Program-made: the position numbers and the translations under genes
Notes under the pieces: model-generated
What the model saw: only the letters and a program-made list of their open reading frames with translations
What the model was told of the DNA's origin: nothing
Databases searched by the model: none
Part shown: positions 43,429-52,984 of the stretch, in pieces
How positions within the stretch are numbered: position 1 is the stretch's first letter
How the letters are laid out: every line of letters begins with the position of its first letter
NCBI GenBank assembly: GCA_964590645.1
Contig: CAZPYJ010000022.1
Span: forward strand, 9,219-73,218
From: JAGNHN01 sp964590645
GTDB taxonomy: Bacteria; Bacteroidota; Bacteroidia; Bacteroidales; JAGNHN01
Direction: 5' to 3'
DNA: 64,000 nucleotides

Positions 43429-44313
43429 TCAATTGCTTTCTATTCCCAACAATGCACGTATTCTTTGCGCAGCTTTCTCCAGCAGCCAGGGTGGGGTGGA
43501 GGCCGCTCCGCTGATGCCAATGATTTCTTTTCCTTCCAGCATTTCGGGTTTAATATCTGAAGGATCTCCCAGCAGAAAGCTTTGCGGATTGGCCTCTTTT
43601 GCGATGCTGAAGAGGTATTTCCCGTTTGCGCTGTTTTTTCCTGCCAGAAAGAGCAGGGCATCCACTTGCTTTGCAAAGACGGTGAGCTTCTCTTTTCTTC
43701 GGGCCACAAAACCGCAGGCTGTATCCATAACTTCGAATTCAGCGCTTGCTCCGAGGGCTTGCTTCCGTTCCTTCAGCGCCTGGTGCAGGGATTGATAGGC
43801 GTCCGGATCCATTGTTGTTTGGGCGCAGAGAAACAGGGGTTGCTGCAGGATGGCGTCATCCACATCCTCCGGATGAAGGATGGGCATTCCGAGACCCTGG
43901 CAATGGCCCAGCAATCCTATGACTTCCGGATGATTCGCTTTCCCGAAGATGAGGACTTTCCCCCCGGCTGCTTTCATCCGGCTGGCTGCTTTTGCAAGCC
44001 TTTTTTGCAGTCGCAGCACCAGGGGGCAGCTGGCATCGGTGTATGCAAGGTTTTTGTCTTCAAGCTTCTGGTAGGTTTCCGGAGGTTCTCCGTGGGCGCG
44101 GATAAGAATGTGGGCAGCTTCTGCAGTAGGAAGGTCTTCCAGCCGGGCCGTTTTCATTCCTTTGGTTTCCAGGCGTGCTATTTCGGCTTCATTGTGGACG
44201 ATTTGCCCCAGGCAATACAGAGGGGTTCCTGCGGCGAGGATTTCCTCCGCTTTTTGGATGGCTTTTCTGACGCCCGGACAGAATCCGGCATTTTGATCGA
44301 TGATCAGCTGCAT
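43429..44313 (-). CDS. ispH: 4-hydroxy-3-methylbut-2-enyl diphosphate reductase
   Basis: 294 residues from the ATG at 44313 (MQLIIDQNAGFCPGV). The three cluster cysteines are present: GFCPGVRKAI near the N-terminus, DASCPLVL in the middle and MDTACGFV near residue 200. HNEAEIARLE and RAHGEPP are also typical. By family it is the last enzyme of the MEP pathway and makes isopentenyl and dimethylallyl diphosphate with an oxygen-sensitive 4Fe-4S cluster. In many IspH proteins the substrate-binding His and Glu lie in VHNxxVV and ATxNRQ segments; the first is recognisable here (IVHNEAEI). Bacteroidota often have this diverged form. It heads the ispH-recF-DUF721 run. Confidence 0.92.
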   Translation of the reverse strand: MQLIIDQNAGFCPGVRKAIQKAEEILAAGTPLYCLGQIVHNEAEIARLETKGMKTARLEDLPTAEAAHILIRAHGEPPETYQKLEDKNLAYTDASCPLVLRLQKRLAKAASRMKAAGGKVLIFGKANHPEVIGLLGHCQGLGMPILHPEDVDDAILQQPLFLCAQTTMDPDAYQSLHQALKERKQALGASAEFEVMDTACGFVARRKEKLTVFAKQVDALLFLAGKNSANGKYLFSIAKEANPQSFLLGDPSDIKPEMLEGKEIIGISGAASTPPWLLEKAAQRIRALLGIESN

Positions 44314-44371
44314 AAGGCGGTAAAGATACAAATCCGGGGCGTGCTGATCTTGCCGGTGCTTGTCTTATTTC

Positions 44372-44404
44372 CTGTATGCTCTTGCTCTATGCTCTTGCTG
44401 AAAA
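44372..44404. repeat. Direct repeat, first copy
   Basis: 33-base segment starting ctgtatgctcttgct, identical to 44559-44591 (offset 187). It is internally repetitive (atgctcttgct twice). Confidence 0.85.
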
Positions 44405-44558
44405 ATTCTCCGCTGTCCGTAGCGTCCACGCTACGGACCTGCTAAGACACAGCAGCAGGGAGTTTGAAGTTTGAGGAGTAGTTTGGAGGGGTTTTCCTGT
44501 TGTCCTCAGGCTTATGTGTTTTATGCAAGAGCAACAGCATACAGCAACAGCTCAGAAA

Positions 44559-44591
44559 CTGTATGCTCTTGCTCTATGCTCTTGCTGAAAA
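44559..44591. repeat. Direct repeat, second copy
   Basis: Identical to 44372-44404. A partial inverted copy lies just upstream (44525-44544), so a hairpin could form. Confidence 0.85.
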
Positions 44592-44818
44592 TAATTGTCC
44601 CGCAGATTTCGCAGATCAGCGCGGAAAATCTTTCAACCGTAGGGACACCCAAGGGCTATTCCTTTCCCCGTCCTCTTTTTGAAAAAAATGCACCACAGAT
44701 AGCACAGATTAACACAGATGGAAATTGGGAGAATTATCTCGGATAATCCGAGGTAATGGATGATTCTTTAGCGGCTTAATTTTTATGTGGCTGGTATTTG
44801 GGGGTGATTGTAAGAAAA

Positions 44819-44906
44819 ACCACTGAGTCGCGAAGGGCACTGAGGAACACTAAGTTGAAGGAAGGAACTTCTTAGTGCTTCTGCGTGTTCTTTGTGTCTG
44901 CGTGGT
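44819..44906. repeat. Imperfect inverted repeat
   Basis: A 36-base left arm (44819-44854, ending CACTAAG) pairs with a right arm (44871-44906, beginning CTTAGTG) at about two thirds of positions. The centre forms a strong hairpin. The motif type (accactgagtcgcgaag) resembles dispersed non-coding repeats seen in Bacteroidota genomes. Confidence 0.7.
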
Positions 44907-44931
44907 AAATGTGTCCAGTGAAGACAATCAC

Positions 44932-46005
44932 TTAGCTGCCGCCGCCGATGAAATCGGAAAGATTGGTAGTGATAGAGATGTAATTGGGTGAGCCGGCCAG
45001 ATGATAGGTTTTTCGGGCATAATTGAAATGGAACTTCGAAACCCTGAAGCCAAAACCCCAGGAAAAACCGGCCGTGGCATAACGCGTGGAAACCTTCATT
45101 TCCTGCCTTACCTTATAATTGTACCCGAAGCGAAGACTGAAATTCTTTGAAGGGGACAGCTCCGCCCCCAGCACAATGTGCCGCATCAGCTTGTCTGCAA
45201 TATCCTCAATTTTATTCTCGGTAATAGGCTCCCCGGTCAGCGGGTCGGTGTCGGGTTCATTAGGGTCGTCGTAGGTCAGGTCGAATTGCTGCAGATTGGT
45301 CAGCAGCACCGCATAGCGCAAGGGAACGTGTTTCAGTTTCTTTGAAAGGCCGAGCAGAATCTCGAAGGGGAGGGGCTCACTTTGTGAAGGGACATAGGTG
45401 TTCAGTTGTCGTCCGATATTCCGGGCCAGCAGGCTGATGGTGAGGTCGTTCTTTGAATTATGATAGGTCCCGCTCACATCTGCCGCCAAACCGCTGGCCG
45501 TGTAATGCTCCAGTTCGGAATAGATAAACTTGAGGTTTGCCCCCAGGGAAAAAAGGGAATCGAGGGGGCGGCCCCAACCCAGTTGGAAGGCATAATCGCC
45601 GGCCCTGAAGTCCCCGTACGTTTGGCCCGTTTCATCTGCATAGGTGAACTTTCCGTAATCAACATAGCGCAAGGTTCCCGTAAAACTGCCCAGCTTTTCC
45701 AGGTGCCGGCCGTAGCTGACAAAACCGTAATTGATATCATCATAATAATCCACAAAACTCAGGGAGAGCTTCTGGTGTAATCCGGGGGTAATCAGGGATG
45801 GATTGTCCACCGCCAGGTTAAGGTCATTGTCTTTGGCAATCAGAATATCGCCTCCCATCGCGGCAGTGCGTGCATCGTTCACCAGATTGAGGAAGGAGAA
45901 GGTGGCCTCACCGCCTATCTGAGCATACCCTGTATGGATCGACCACAGAAATATGGGAATAAACAAGAGGAATTTGCCAGTGGACGGCATTATGTTTCTG
46001 ATCAT
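44932..46005 (-). CDS. porQ: Type IX secretion system protein PorQ
   Basis: About 357 residues from the ATG at 46005 (an ATG at 45990 is possible too). A signal peptide is followed by QIGGEATFSFLNLVNDARTAAMGG, the conserved N-terminal segment of PorQ. The rest is an outer-membrane beta-barrel with alternating strand pattern, ending ISITTNLSDFIGG. By family PorQ is an outer-membrane protein associated with PorU/PorV/PorZ, the attachment complex that processes T9SS cargo. This window also encodes three cargo proteins with the matching sorting domains. The neighbours upstream on the same strand are a DUF2807 lipoprotein gene and aconitase, not other por genes. Confidence 0.88.
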   Translation of the reverse strand: MIRNIMPSTGKFLLFIPIFLWSIHTGYAQIGGEATFSFLNLVNDARTAAMGGDILIAKDNDLNLAVDNPSLITPGLHQKLSLSFVDYYDDINYGFVSYGRHLEKLGSFTGTLRYVDYGKFTYADETGQTYGDFRAGDYAFQLGWGRPLDSLFSLGANLKFIYSELEHYTASGLAADVSGTYHNSKNDLTISLLARNIGRQLNTYVPSQSEPLPFEILLGLSKKLKHVPLRYAVLLTNLQQFDLTYDDPNEPDTDPLTGEPITENKIEDIADKLMRHIVLGAELSPSKNFSLRFGYNYKVRQEMKVSTRYATAGFSWGFGFRVSKFHFNYARKTYHLAGSPNYISITTNLSDFIGGGS

Positions 46006-46071
46006 ATCATTTCAGGTTGCAGCATAAAGAAGGCCAAGGAACGAGCCTTGCAATGCTTTAGTATAGGGCGT

Positions 46072-46776
46072 TTATCTCAACTTACGGATATCCCCCGATC
46101 CATTGACTCTTGTCTCCAGGTCCTCCGGATTTCCCGCATAGCGGATGTCGCCACTGCCATTGATTTTAGCCTCCAGGCTTTCGGTGGCATTGACCCTGGC
46201 ATCCCCTGAGCCGTTTACCGTTGCGGTCACCTTCTTTGCCAGCAATGCTTCGGCCTTGATGTCCCCAGATCCTTTCACCCCGGCCTCGAACACATCACAC
46301 GCGCCTTCCAGCAAAATATCACCGGAGCCACGTACGACTGCATTGACAAAACCGGCATTCAGGTGCAGAATGATATCTCCGGAGCCATCTACCTGAATCT
46401 CGATCTCCTCTGTTTCCAGGGCTTCCTCCCCTTTGATGCTCCCCGAGCCGCTCACTTTGACCAGGACAGGATGGTGTATCCCGGCCCGTATGCTGAGCGC
46501 TTCCCGGCTGCGATAACAACCATCGATGCTGACGATCAGCGTGCTGCCCTCCACGCGGGTCTCGATCATCTCCAGGAGGCTTTCCTGGGCGGTGACTTCA
46601 ACGAAGGGACTGGTGGAATGCACCAGCAGCACATCGGCGGATCCTTTGACTACAATGGCATCGAAGTTTTCGGTAATCCTTTCTTCAATCACCAAAGGCC
46701 CTTCGCCCTCCACGCAGAATGAACAGGCTTGAAAGAAAAGAAGGGGAAGCAGAAGGAGTACGAGTGGATTTTTCAT
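46072..46776 (-). CDS. DUF2807 (head GIN) lipoprotein
   Basis: 234 residues. The lipoprotein signal MKNPLVLLLLPLLFFQAC ends in lipobox FQAC. The mature part is a right-handed beta-solenoid-like DUF2807 domain with a short repeat, GSGDI, occurring about seven times (SGSGSIKG, DGSGDIIL, RGSGDILL, KGSGDIKA, NGSGDARV, NGSGDIRY, NGSGDIRK). The final turn is only four residues from the C-terminus. By family these proteins are envelope-located and of unknown function, often tied to stress-response genes. It lies 33 bases after the aconitase gene and 66 bases before porQ. Whether it contributes to T9SS is not known. Confidence 0.88.
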   Translation of the reverse strand: MKNPLVLLLLPLLFFQACSFCVEGEGPLVIEERITENFDAIVVKGSADVLLVHSTSPFVEVTAQESLLEMIETRVEGSTLIVSIDGCYRSREALSIRAGIHHPVLVKVSGSGSIKGEEALETEEIEIQVDGSGDIILHLNAGFVNAVVRGSGDILLEGACDVFEAGVKGSGDIKAEALLAKKVTATVNGSGDARVNATESLEAKINGSGDIRYAGNPEDLETRVNGSGDIRKLR

Positions 46777-46809
46777 TGCTTTTGAGATATTGGCCGTTCA
46801 GGCATTTGT

Positions 46810-49074
46810 TTATGCTTGCAGTTTCCGGATCAGATTGAGGGCGCTGCCTGCCTTAAACCATTCAATTTGACTGCGATTGTAGGTATGCTTCGCCCGGATG
46901 CTGTCTGTGCTTCCATCGCTGTGATGCAACAGCAATTCAAGCTCTGTGCCCGGGGCGAAGGCGGTCAGACCACGAATATCAAAGGTGTCATCTTCCCGGA
47001 TGAGGTCATAATCTGCTTTGTTGGCAAAAGTAAGCGCCAGAACCCCCTGCTTTTTCAGGTTGGTTTCGTGGATGCGCGCAAAGGAGCGGACAATCACCGC
47101 CCTGACGCCCAGGTGGCGGGGTTCCATCGCTGCGTGTTCGCGGGAAGAGCCTTCTCCATAATTCTCATCCCCAACCACAATGGAGCCGATTCCGTGGGTT
47201 TTGTAATAGCGTCCGACGGTGGATACTTTGTCATATTCCCCGGTTTCCCGGTTCAGGACGAGGTTGGTCTTCATATTAAAATGATTCACCGCCCCCATCA
47301 GCAGGTTGTCTGAAATATTGTCGAGATGGCCGCGGAAACGGAGCCAGGGGCCTGCCATTGAGATATGGTCTGTGGTGCATTTCCCGTCGGCTTTGATCAG
47401 CAGGCGCAGGCCGTGCAGATCAGAGCCTTCCCAGGCCGGGAAGGGCTCCAGCAATTGAAGACGATTGGAATCGGGTTTGACGATGATTTCAATATGCTTG
47501 CCGGATTCCGGCGGGGCTACATAACCAGGGTCCTCCACCGCAAAACCATTGGGGGGCAGCTCCAGTCCTTCCGGCATTTCAAGCCTCACTTCTTCTCCAT
47601 CTTCATTGATCAGGGTGTCCGTCAAGGGATTAAATCGAAGGTCCCCCGCGATGGTTAGGGCAGTTACAAGCTCGGGTGAACCCACAAAGCCGTGGGTATT
47701 GGGATTGCCGTCATTGCGCTTGGCAAAATTCCGGTTGAAAGAGGTTACGATGGTATTCTTTCTGTCCGGGTCATCTGTATGGCGTTTCCACTGCCCGATA
47801 CAGGGTCCGCAGGCATTGGCCATCACCACGCCGCCAATGTCCTCGAATATTTTCAGCAGGCCATCCCTTTCGGTGGTAAAGCGAATTTGTTCCGATCCAG
47901 GGGTGATGATAAATTCTGATTTGACTTTCAGTTTCTTCTCTTTCGCCTGTCTGGCAATGGAAGCGGCCCTGGTCAGGTCTTCGTATGAGCTGTTGGTGCA
48001 GCTCCCGATCAAGCCTACCTCGATCTGCATCGGGAATTCATTTTCTTTCGCAACCCTGGCCAATTCAGAGATAGGGGTGGCGGCATCGGGGGTATAGGGG
48101 CCGTTCAGATGGGGTTCCAGTTTGGATAAGTTGATTTCGATCACCTGATCGTAATATTGGCCGGGATCAGCATAAACCCCTTCATCCGAACGCAGGTGGG
48201 GGAGGAGCCCGTCAGCGAGGGCAGCCACTTCTGCCCTTCCTGTTTCACGCAGGTAGGTACTCATCTTTTCATCATAACCGAAGATAGAGGTGGTGGCCCC
48301 GATCTCAGCCCCCATATTGCAAATCGTTCCTTTTCCGGTGGCAGAGATGGTATCTGCGCCTTCCCCGAAGTATTCCAGGATGGCACCTGTTCCGCCTTTG
48401 ACGGTCAGGATGCCGGCCACCTTCAGGATCACATCTTTGGCAGAAGTCCATCCGCTCATTTTGCCTGTCAGTTTAACCCCGATCAGTTTGGGCATCTTCA
48501 GCTCCCAGGGCATTCCGGCCATTACATCCACGGCATCTGCACCTCCTACTCCAATGGCGATCATTCCCAGTCCTCCGGCATTTACAGTATGCGAGTCAGT
48601 CCCGATCATCATTCCCCCCGGGAAGGCATAGTTTTCCAGTACCACCTGGTGGATAATTCCGGCCCCGGGCTTCCAGAATCCGATGCCGTATTTGTTGGAA
48701 ACGGATTGCAGAAAGTCAAAGACTTCTTTGTTTTGTTCCAGGGCGGTATTCAAATCGGCAAGGGCTCCGCTTTGCGCCTGGATCAGGTGGTCGCAATGCA
48801 CTGTGGAAGGCACGGCAGTGCGTGCTTTTCCGGCATTCATAAACTGAAGCAGTGCCATCTGTGCCGTGGCATCCTGCATAGCCACCCTGTCCGGATCGAA
48901 GTCAACATAGTCGTCGCCCCGGCGGTAAGGCTGTGCCGGCAAGGCTTCCGACAGGTGAGCGTAGAGGATTTTTTCACTGAGGGTCAGCGGGCGTCCCAAT
49001 AGTTTTCTTGCATCAGCAACACGTTCAGGGAAGCTTGCATAGACTTTGCGGATGAGGTCAAGATCGAATACCAT
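46810..49074 (-). CDS. Aconitate hydratase
   Basis: 754 residues, in the size range of mitochondrial-type aconitase. The three 4Fe-4S ligands are a Cys in LIGSCTNSSYEDL and two in ANACGPCIGQW. The conserved SHTVNAGGLGMIAIGVGGADA, SFNRNFAKRNDGNP and GEGSSREHAAMEPRHLG (swivel domain) segments are present. By family it isomerises citrate to isocitrate in the TCA cycle. The genes around it are envelope genes rather than TCA genes; sucC of the same cycle is ~7 kb away on the other strand. A -7 box (TATTTTTG, 49129-49136) lies 54 bases upstream of the ATG, so the gene can be transcribed independently of the TPR gene. Confidence 0.96.
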   Translation of the reverse strand: MVFDLDLIRKVYASFPERVADARKLLGRPLTLSEKILYAHLSEALPAQPYRRGDDYVDFDPDRVAMQDATAQMALLQFMNAGKARTAVPSTVHCDHLIQAQSGALADLNTALEQNKEVFDFLQSVSNKYGIGFWKPGAGIIHQVVLENYAFPGGMMIGTDSHTVNAGGLGMIAIGVGGADAVDVMAGMPWELKMPKLIGVKLTGKMSGWTSAKDVILKVAGILTVKGGTGAILEYFGEGADTISATGKGTICNMGAEIGATTSIFGYDEKMSTYLRETGRAEVAALADGLLPHLRSDEGVYADPGQYYDQVIEINLSKLEPHLNGPYTPDAATPISELARVAKENEFPMQIEVGLIGSCTNSSYEDLTRAASIARQAKEKKLKVKSEFIITPGSEQIRFTTERDGLLKIFEDIGGVVMANACGPCIGQWKRHTDDPDRKNTIVTSFNRNFAKRNDGNPNTHGFVGSPELVTALTIAGDLRFNPLTDTLINEDGEEVRLEMPEGLELPPNGFAVEDPGYVAPPESGKHIEIIVKPDSNRLQLLEPFPAWEGSDLHGLRLLIKADGKCTTDHISMAGPWLRFRGHLDNISDNLLMGAVNHFNMKTNLVLNRETGEYDKVSTVGRYYKTHGIGSIVVGDENYGEGSSREHAAMEPRHLGVRAVIVRSFARIHETNLKKQGVLALTFANKADYDLIREDDTFDIRGLTAFAPGTELELLLHHSDGSTDSIRAKHTYNRSQIEWFKAGSALNLIRKLQA

Positions 49075-49128
49075 AAGTTGGATTTTCTGGATTTATCGAA
49101 ATAAGAATATATGATCGGGGTTTCGTTG

Positions 49129-49136
49129 CAAAAATA
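49129..49136 (-). promoter_or_regulatory. Promoter -7 box (TATTTTTG) of the aconitase gene
   Basis: TAnnTTTG on the minus strand within the 141-base gap between the TPR and aconitase genes. No clear -33. Confidence 0.55.
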
Positions 49137-49215
49137 GGAAAGATAAGAGAACAATGCATCAGCCTCTTAGCCGCCTTTAAAACAAATGGAATACAGGTAC
49201 TGAAGTTTTTTTTCC

Positions 49216-52200
49216 TTAATCCCCCGTAGCGATTTGTATCACTGAAACCTCGAAGGCCCCTCCCTCCGGATAAATGCCAATCCAGTCGTTGTCCACGTCA
49301 TACCAGCGATACTGGCTGCTGACACGGATAATATACTGACCTTTTTCCGGCTGTGCTTTAAATACGATCCCTCCGTTTTTTGTACTGCCTTTGCCATAGT
49401 TCAGGAATACTTTGAGAGGTTCGGGGCTGGGATTGGTAGCGGTTAGGAGGATATAGGTGCTCCTTCTTTGCTTGGGATTCAGGGGCGTGAACTTGAATTT
49501 TTGTTCAGACCGGTCTGGGATGGCCTGGATATCCCTGTTCAGTTCCACCACGAGATGCTCTTCCAGATAGGTGTTGATGGCCTTGATCTGTGATTCGGGA
49601 TAGTTTTCTTCCGGCATCACCAAAGCGGCTTCCCGGTATTTGCTGACCGCTTCATCCATTACTTTGCGCAGCCAGGCTGCATCTGCTTCACTGATGAGGG
49701 CATCGTAGGACTGACGGCGTTTTGCGAGATCTGCTTCATAGGCCAGGCGCATCTTCTCAGCTTCCGTTGCGGCAAGGCTTTCTCCCGGCTTCAGGCTGGC
49801 AGCTGCTTCAAAGCGCAGTTTGGCATTCAGCCATTTTTCTTCTGCTTTGAAAGTTTCTCCTTCGGCCATCAGGCGCGTATATTCTTTCTCTAATCGGTTT
49901 TTCTCTGCCAGTAAACTTTTTATTTCATTGACTTTGTCCTTCGGATAGCTTTCCTGTGGTTTGATTTGACTGGCATCTTCGAAGGCCTGGAGGGCTTCCG
50001 GCAAGAGCGAAAGTCCATTCAGGCTATCTCCTTTTCTGATCAAGGAGGCATAGGCTTCCAGAAGCTCTGCAGCTTCTTCCATTTCCTGTGTTATTTTCTG
50101 TTTCAGTGCAATGGCATCGCGATGCTCAGGATAGTGATCCAATGCTTCCTGGACGGCTCTGGAGGCAAGCTCCAGGTTGCCCTGTCCATAGGCCTCTTCT
50201 GCCCGGGTAAAGGCGGTGCGGAAGGCATTGGCTTTGTCGGTGGCTTCCCTGGCCTTTCTGTTGGCTGTTTGAAGCCCTTCTTTCGCTTCGGGATGATCGG
50301 CCTGGGTTTCCAGGGCCCGGGTATAGGCCCTGACAGCACTTTCCCAGTTTTCCTCCTGCATTGCAGCGCGGCCTTCCGTCAGTGCCTCATTCAGGCGCCT
50401 ATCTGCATCCTCAATCTCGCTTTGCAGGGCGTATGCTTCGGCCAGTTTTTCCCTGATTTCCGGACCGTCCTTTTCTCTTTGGGCTTTCAGGTAGGCTTTG
50501 ATGGCTGTGAAGCTTTCTTTTTGCAACATTGCTTCATTGCCTTCGCGTACTGCACCTGCATAGGTCTCATCTCTGCGTATTTCATCGCGTAATACTTCAA
50601 GCCTATTTTTCAGAACAGGCAATGTTTCTTCATTAATTCCTGTATTGGTAATGATGATTTCTGCTTCACGAATGGCGTTTTCTGCCGCACTGGCATTCCT
50701 GGCGGTGATAGCAGCATCGGCTGCATCGAGTGCAGATTGCAAGGCATTCTTATTGGTGGTGAGACTGCGCAGGGCGCTTTCTGCCTTGCCCAGCTTCTGG
50801 CGTATGCTTGCATCCTCCTTGATGGCGAGCGCGTTGGTGAAGCTGTTCACGGCGGTCTGATGATCTCCGGCAATGGCAGCTTCGTCCCCTGCTTGAACCA
50901 GGGATAGAAATTCCTTCTCTTGGGCTGCAGCGTTTTGAATGGCTGCCCTGGCTGCATTGAGTTTTTCGTTCAGCCCTTCCCGCATAGGGTCAAGCGCAAG
51001 AGCCTCTTCATAATGCTGCATCGCCAGCTTGTATTCCTGTTTTTGCATCGAAGCATCGCCTTCACCAATAAACTGTCTGACTTTAAGGTCTTTTTCCTGC
51101 TCGGCAATGATTTTTTGAAGTTCAGCTATCTTATTGATCAGCATTGCTTCTTCAGGTTTGATTTCATACGCGCTTTGGTAGGCCTTCAGGGCATCAGCAG
51201 ACCTGTTCGCCGTTTCAGCCTGTCTGCCTCTGGAGATAGCGGCAGTATAGGCCGCTTCCCTTTCCTGAACAGTTTGTTCCAGGACATCAACGGCTGAGAT
51301 CAGCCTTTTCACTTCGCGGTCTTCCGGAGCCAGTTTGCGGGCCTCATTCACAGCATTGCGGGCAGGCACCGGCTTTTCATCTTCCAGGGCTTTCCGGGTG
51401 GCTCCGATGAGCTCCTGAAGCCGGGCCGATCGTTGCTGCTGTTCCGTCAGCATTGCTTCTGCCGTGCTGAGTTTTTCCTGTGCAATGACATTGGCAGGTT
51501 TGATCCCGAGCGCATACTGATAATGTTTTATGGCTTCCGCGGGGTTTCCTAAATCCATATTGTCATCCCCATCCCGGATAGCGGCTGCAAAATCTGCGTC
51601 CTTTTTGAGGCTTTCTTTCAGCAATCGGGCAGATTCGTCGCGGCGCTGGCGGGCATACTCATCCCCTGATTTTGCTGCCAGCGCATTGCTGTATGCTTGC
51701 TGGGCCTCTTTCCACATCCCGGCCTCAAAATGTTTGTCGGCCCTGGCGATCATCACATCATATTCCCCCGAACCACTGCTTTGGCCTTTAAAATAGCTGG
51801 TGATTTCTGAGATCTGTTGCGATGGATATTCTTCATCGGCTTTGACAGACTTTGCACGGCGATAGGTAGCAAGGGCTTCCTCATAGTTCCTTCCTGCCTT
51901 GAGCCGGTCGGCGATGGCAATCAAATTGTTATATTCCTGATTGCGTTGATCATCGAGCTTCTTCAGTTCTTCAATTTTCGTAAGCAGGAATGTTTCCGAA
52001 GGGATGAGTGTACGGGCTTGTTCATAATCGGCGATGGCTTCGGGGTATTTTTTCTGTCGCTCCCATTTTTCCGCACTCTGAATAAAGATGTCGAAGAGCA
52101 TACGGTTGGCTTCCTGATTCTTTTGCTCATTCCGTACTTTTTCGATTTGTTCGGCGGGATATGGAGCATTGGGTTTGAAGGTCAGGGCTTGGCGGTACAC

Positions 52201-52965
52201 CTTCTCCGCATTCTGAAGGTCTCCATCCGCATAGAACTTATCGGCTGTCTGTATGGCAAGTTTATAGTTTTCTTCCACTGCTTTGACCGAAGCCAGGCCT
52301 TGCTCGCATTCAGAGATCATTTTATCATAGAAGGCTTTATCCAGGAAGAAGGAACGAAGGTTTTCGGGGTAGGATTCCCTGGCTTTCCGGAAAGAATTGA
52401 GGGCATCCTGAAGGTTTCCCTCGGTATAGGCTTTATTTCCTGCCTGGCGAAAATGCGACTCTTTTGTTTCAAATTGTTTCAAGCGTTGTGCCACCAGATC
52501 ACCCACCCTTTTGTAGTTGGCAGCGGCATCCGAATGGGTGGCCACCGGGTTTGGTGTCCACTGAGCGTTTTGCCAGTGTAAAAAGATTTCAGGTTCGGTG
52601 GGATCGGTATTGCTGATTCCTTCCAGGCGGGGTAGTAATTCCACATCCAGACTGATTTGGTGCGGAATCGCCTGGGCAGGGTCTATTTCCAATTGAAAGA
52701 ATGAAGACCGGAAACCTCCTTTGGATACTTTAAGCGTGTATATGCCCGGAGCAGCGAAGGGGATTCGAATGATTCCTTCGGTGTCGGTGCTGTATTGTTC
52801 TGATTGTCCATCCTTGTCAAAAACGATGGCCGCTTTTTCAGCCGGTTTGGAAAACTGACTCACCGTGATTGTGATCCTGTACTGAGCAAGGCCTTCGATG
52901 CTGAACAGGATCATCAATGACCAGAAAAGTGAAAGAAGGAGGATTGCGTATTTATTCTTATCCAT
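49216..52965 (-). CDS. Large secreted TPR/coiled-coil protein
   Basis: 1249 residues. A signal peptide ends at GLAQ (about 28). Residues ~28-105 are a carboxypeptidase regulatory-like beta-sandwich (ITVSQFSKPAEKAAIVFDKDGQ... GIYTLKVSKGGF). From ~160 to ~1110 runs a long array of TPR-like helical repeats with recurring AGDEAAIAGDHQTAVNSFTNAL, YPEAIADYEQARTL and KPEEAMLINKIAEL patterns. The last ~135 residues are a separate beta domain (LNRDIQAIPDRSEQKFKF... DNDWIGIYPEGG). No enzyme motif is visible. The layout suggests an extracytoplasmic scaffold. Its start is 19 bases after the LolD-type gene, so it is probably in the DUF5916-lolD operon. There is no T9SS sorting domain and no lipobox. Confidence 0.85.
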   Translation of the reverse strand: MDKNKYAILLLSLFWSLMILFSIEGLAQYRITITVSQFSKPAEKAAIVFDKDGQSEQYSTDTEGIIRIPFAAPGIYTLKVSKGGFRSSFFQLEIDPAQAIPHQISLDVELLPRLEGISNTDPTEPEIFLHWQNAQWTPNPVATHSDAAANYKRVGDLVAQRLKQFETKESHFRQAGNKAYTEGNLQDALNSFRKARESYPENLRSFFLDKAFYDKMISECEQGLASVKAVEENYKLAIQTADKFYADGDLQNAEKVYRQALTFKPNAPYPAEQIEKVRNEQKNQEANRMLFDIFIQSAEKWERQKKYPEAIADYEQARTLIPSETFLLTKIEELKKLDDQRNQEYNNLIAIADRLKAGRNYEEALATYRRAKSVKADEEYPSQQISEITSYFKGQSSGSGEYDVMIARADKHFEAGMWKEAQQAYSNALAAKSGDEYARQRRDESARLLKESLKKDADFAAAIRDGDDNMDLGNPAEAIKHYQYALGIKPANVIAQEKLSTAEAMLTEQQQRSARLQELIGATRKALEDEKPVPARNAVNEARKLAPEDREVKRLISAVDVLEQTVQEREAAYTAAISRGRQAETANRSADALKAYQSAYEIKPEEAMLINKIAELQKIIAEQEKDLKVRQFIGEGDASMQKQEYKLAMQHYEEALALDPMREGLNEKLNAARAAIQNAAAQEKEFLSLVQAGDEAAIAGDHQTAVNSFTNALAIKEDASIRQKLGKAESALRSLTTNKNALQSALDAADAAITARNASAAENAIREAEIIITNTGINEETLPVLKNRLEVLRDEIRRDETYAGAVREGNEAMLQKESFTAIKAYLKAQREKDGPEIREKLAEAYALQSEIEDADRRLNEALTEGRAAMQEENWESAVRAYTRALETQADHPEAKEGLQTANRKAREATDKANAFRTAFTRAEEAYGQGNLELASRAVQEALDHYPEHRDAIALKQKITQEMEEAAELLEAYASLIRKGDSLNGLSLLPEALQAFEDASQIKPQESYPKDKVNEIKSLLAEKNRLEKEYTRLMAEGETFKAEEKWLNAKLRFEAAASLKPGESLAATEAEKMRLAYEADLAKRRQSYDALISEADAAWLRKVMDEAVSKYREAALVMPEENYPESQIKAINTYLEEHLVVELNRDIQAIPDRSEQKFKFTPLNPKQRRSTYILLTATNPSPEPLKVFLNYGKGSTKNGGIVFKAQPEKGQYIIRVSSQYRWYDVDNDWIGIYPEGGAFEVSVIQIATGD

Positions 52966-52984
52966 AGGGTTTATGCAATGTGGA

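Larger units (their letters stand above)
44314..44931. other. Repeat-rich intergenic region without genes
   Basis: About 620 bases between ispH and porQ. It holds a 33-base direct repeat at 44372-44404 and 44559-44591 and related inverted pieces (44525-44544). Stretches resemble widespread dispersed intergenic repeats (cacagatagcacagatt and cactgagtcgcgaaggg types), and a large imperfect inverted repeat lies at 44819-44906. No convincing ORF or RNA. Confidence 0.75.

Noticed and set aside
48157..49002. 281-codon plus-strand ORF
   Set aside because: It is antisense to the aconitase gene; no recognisable domain.
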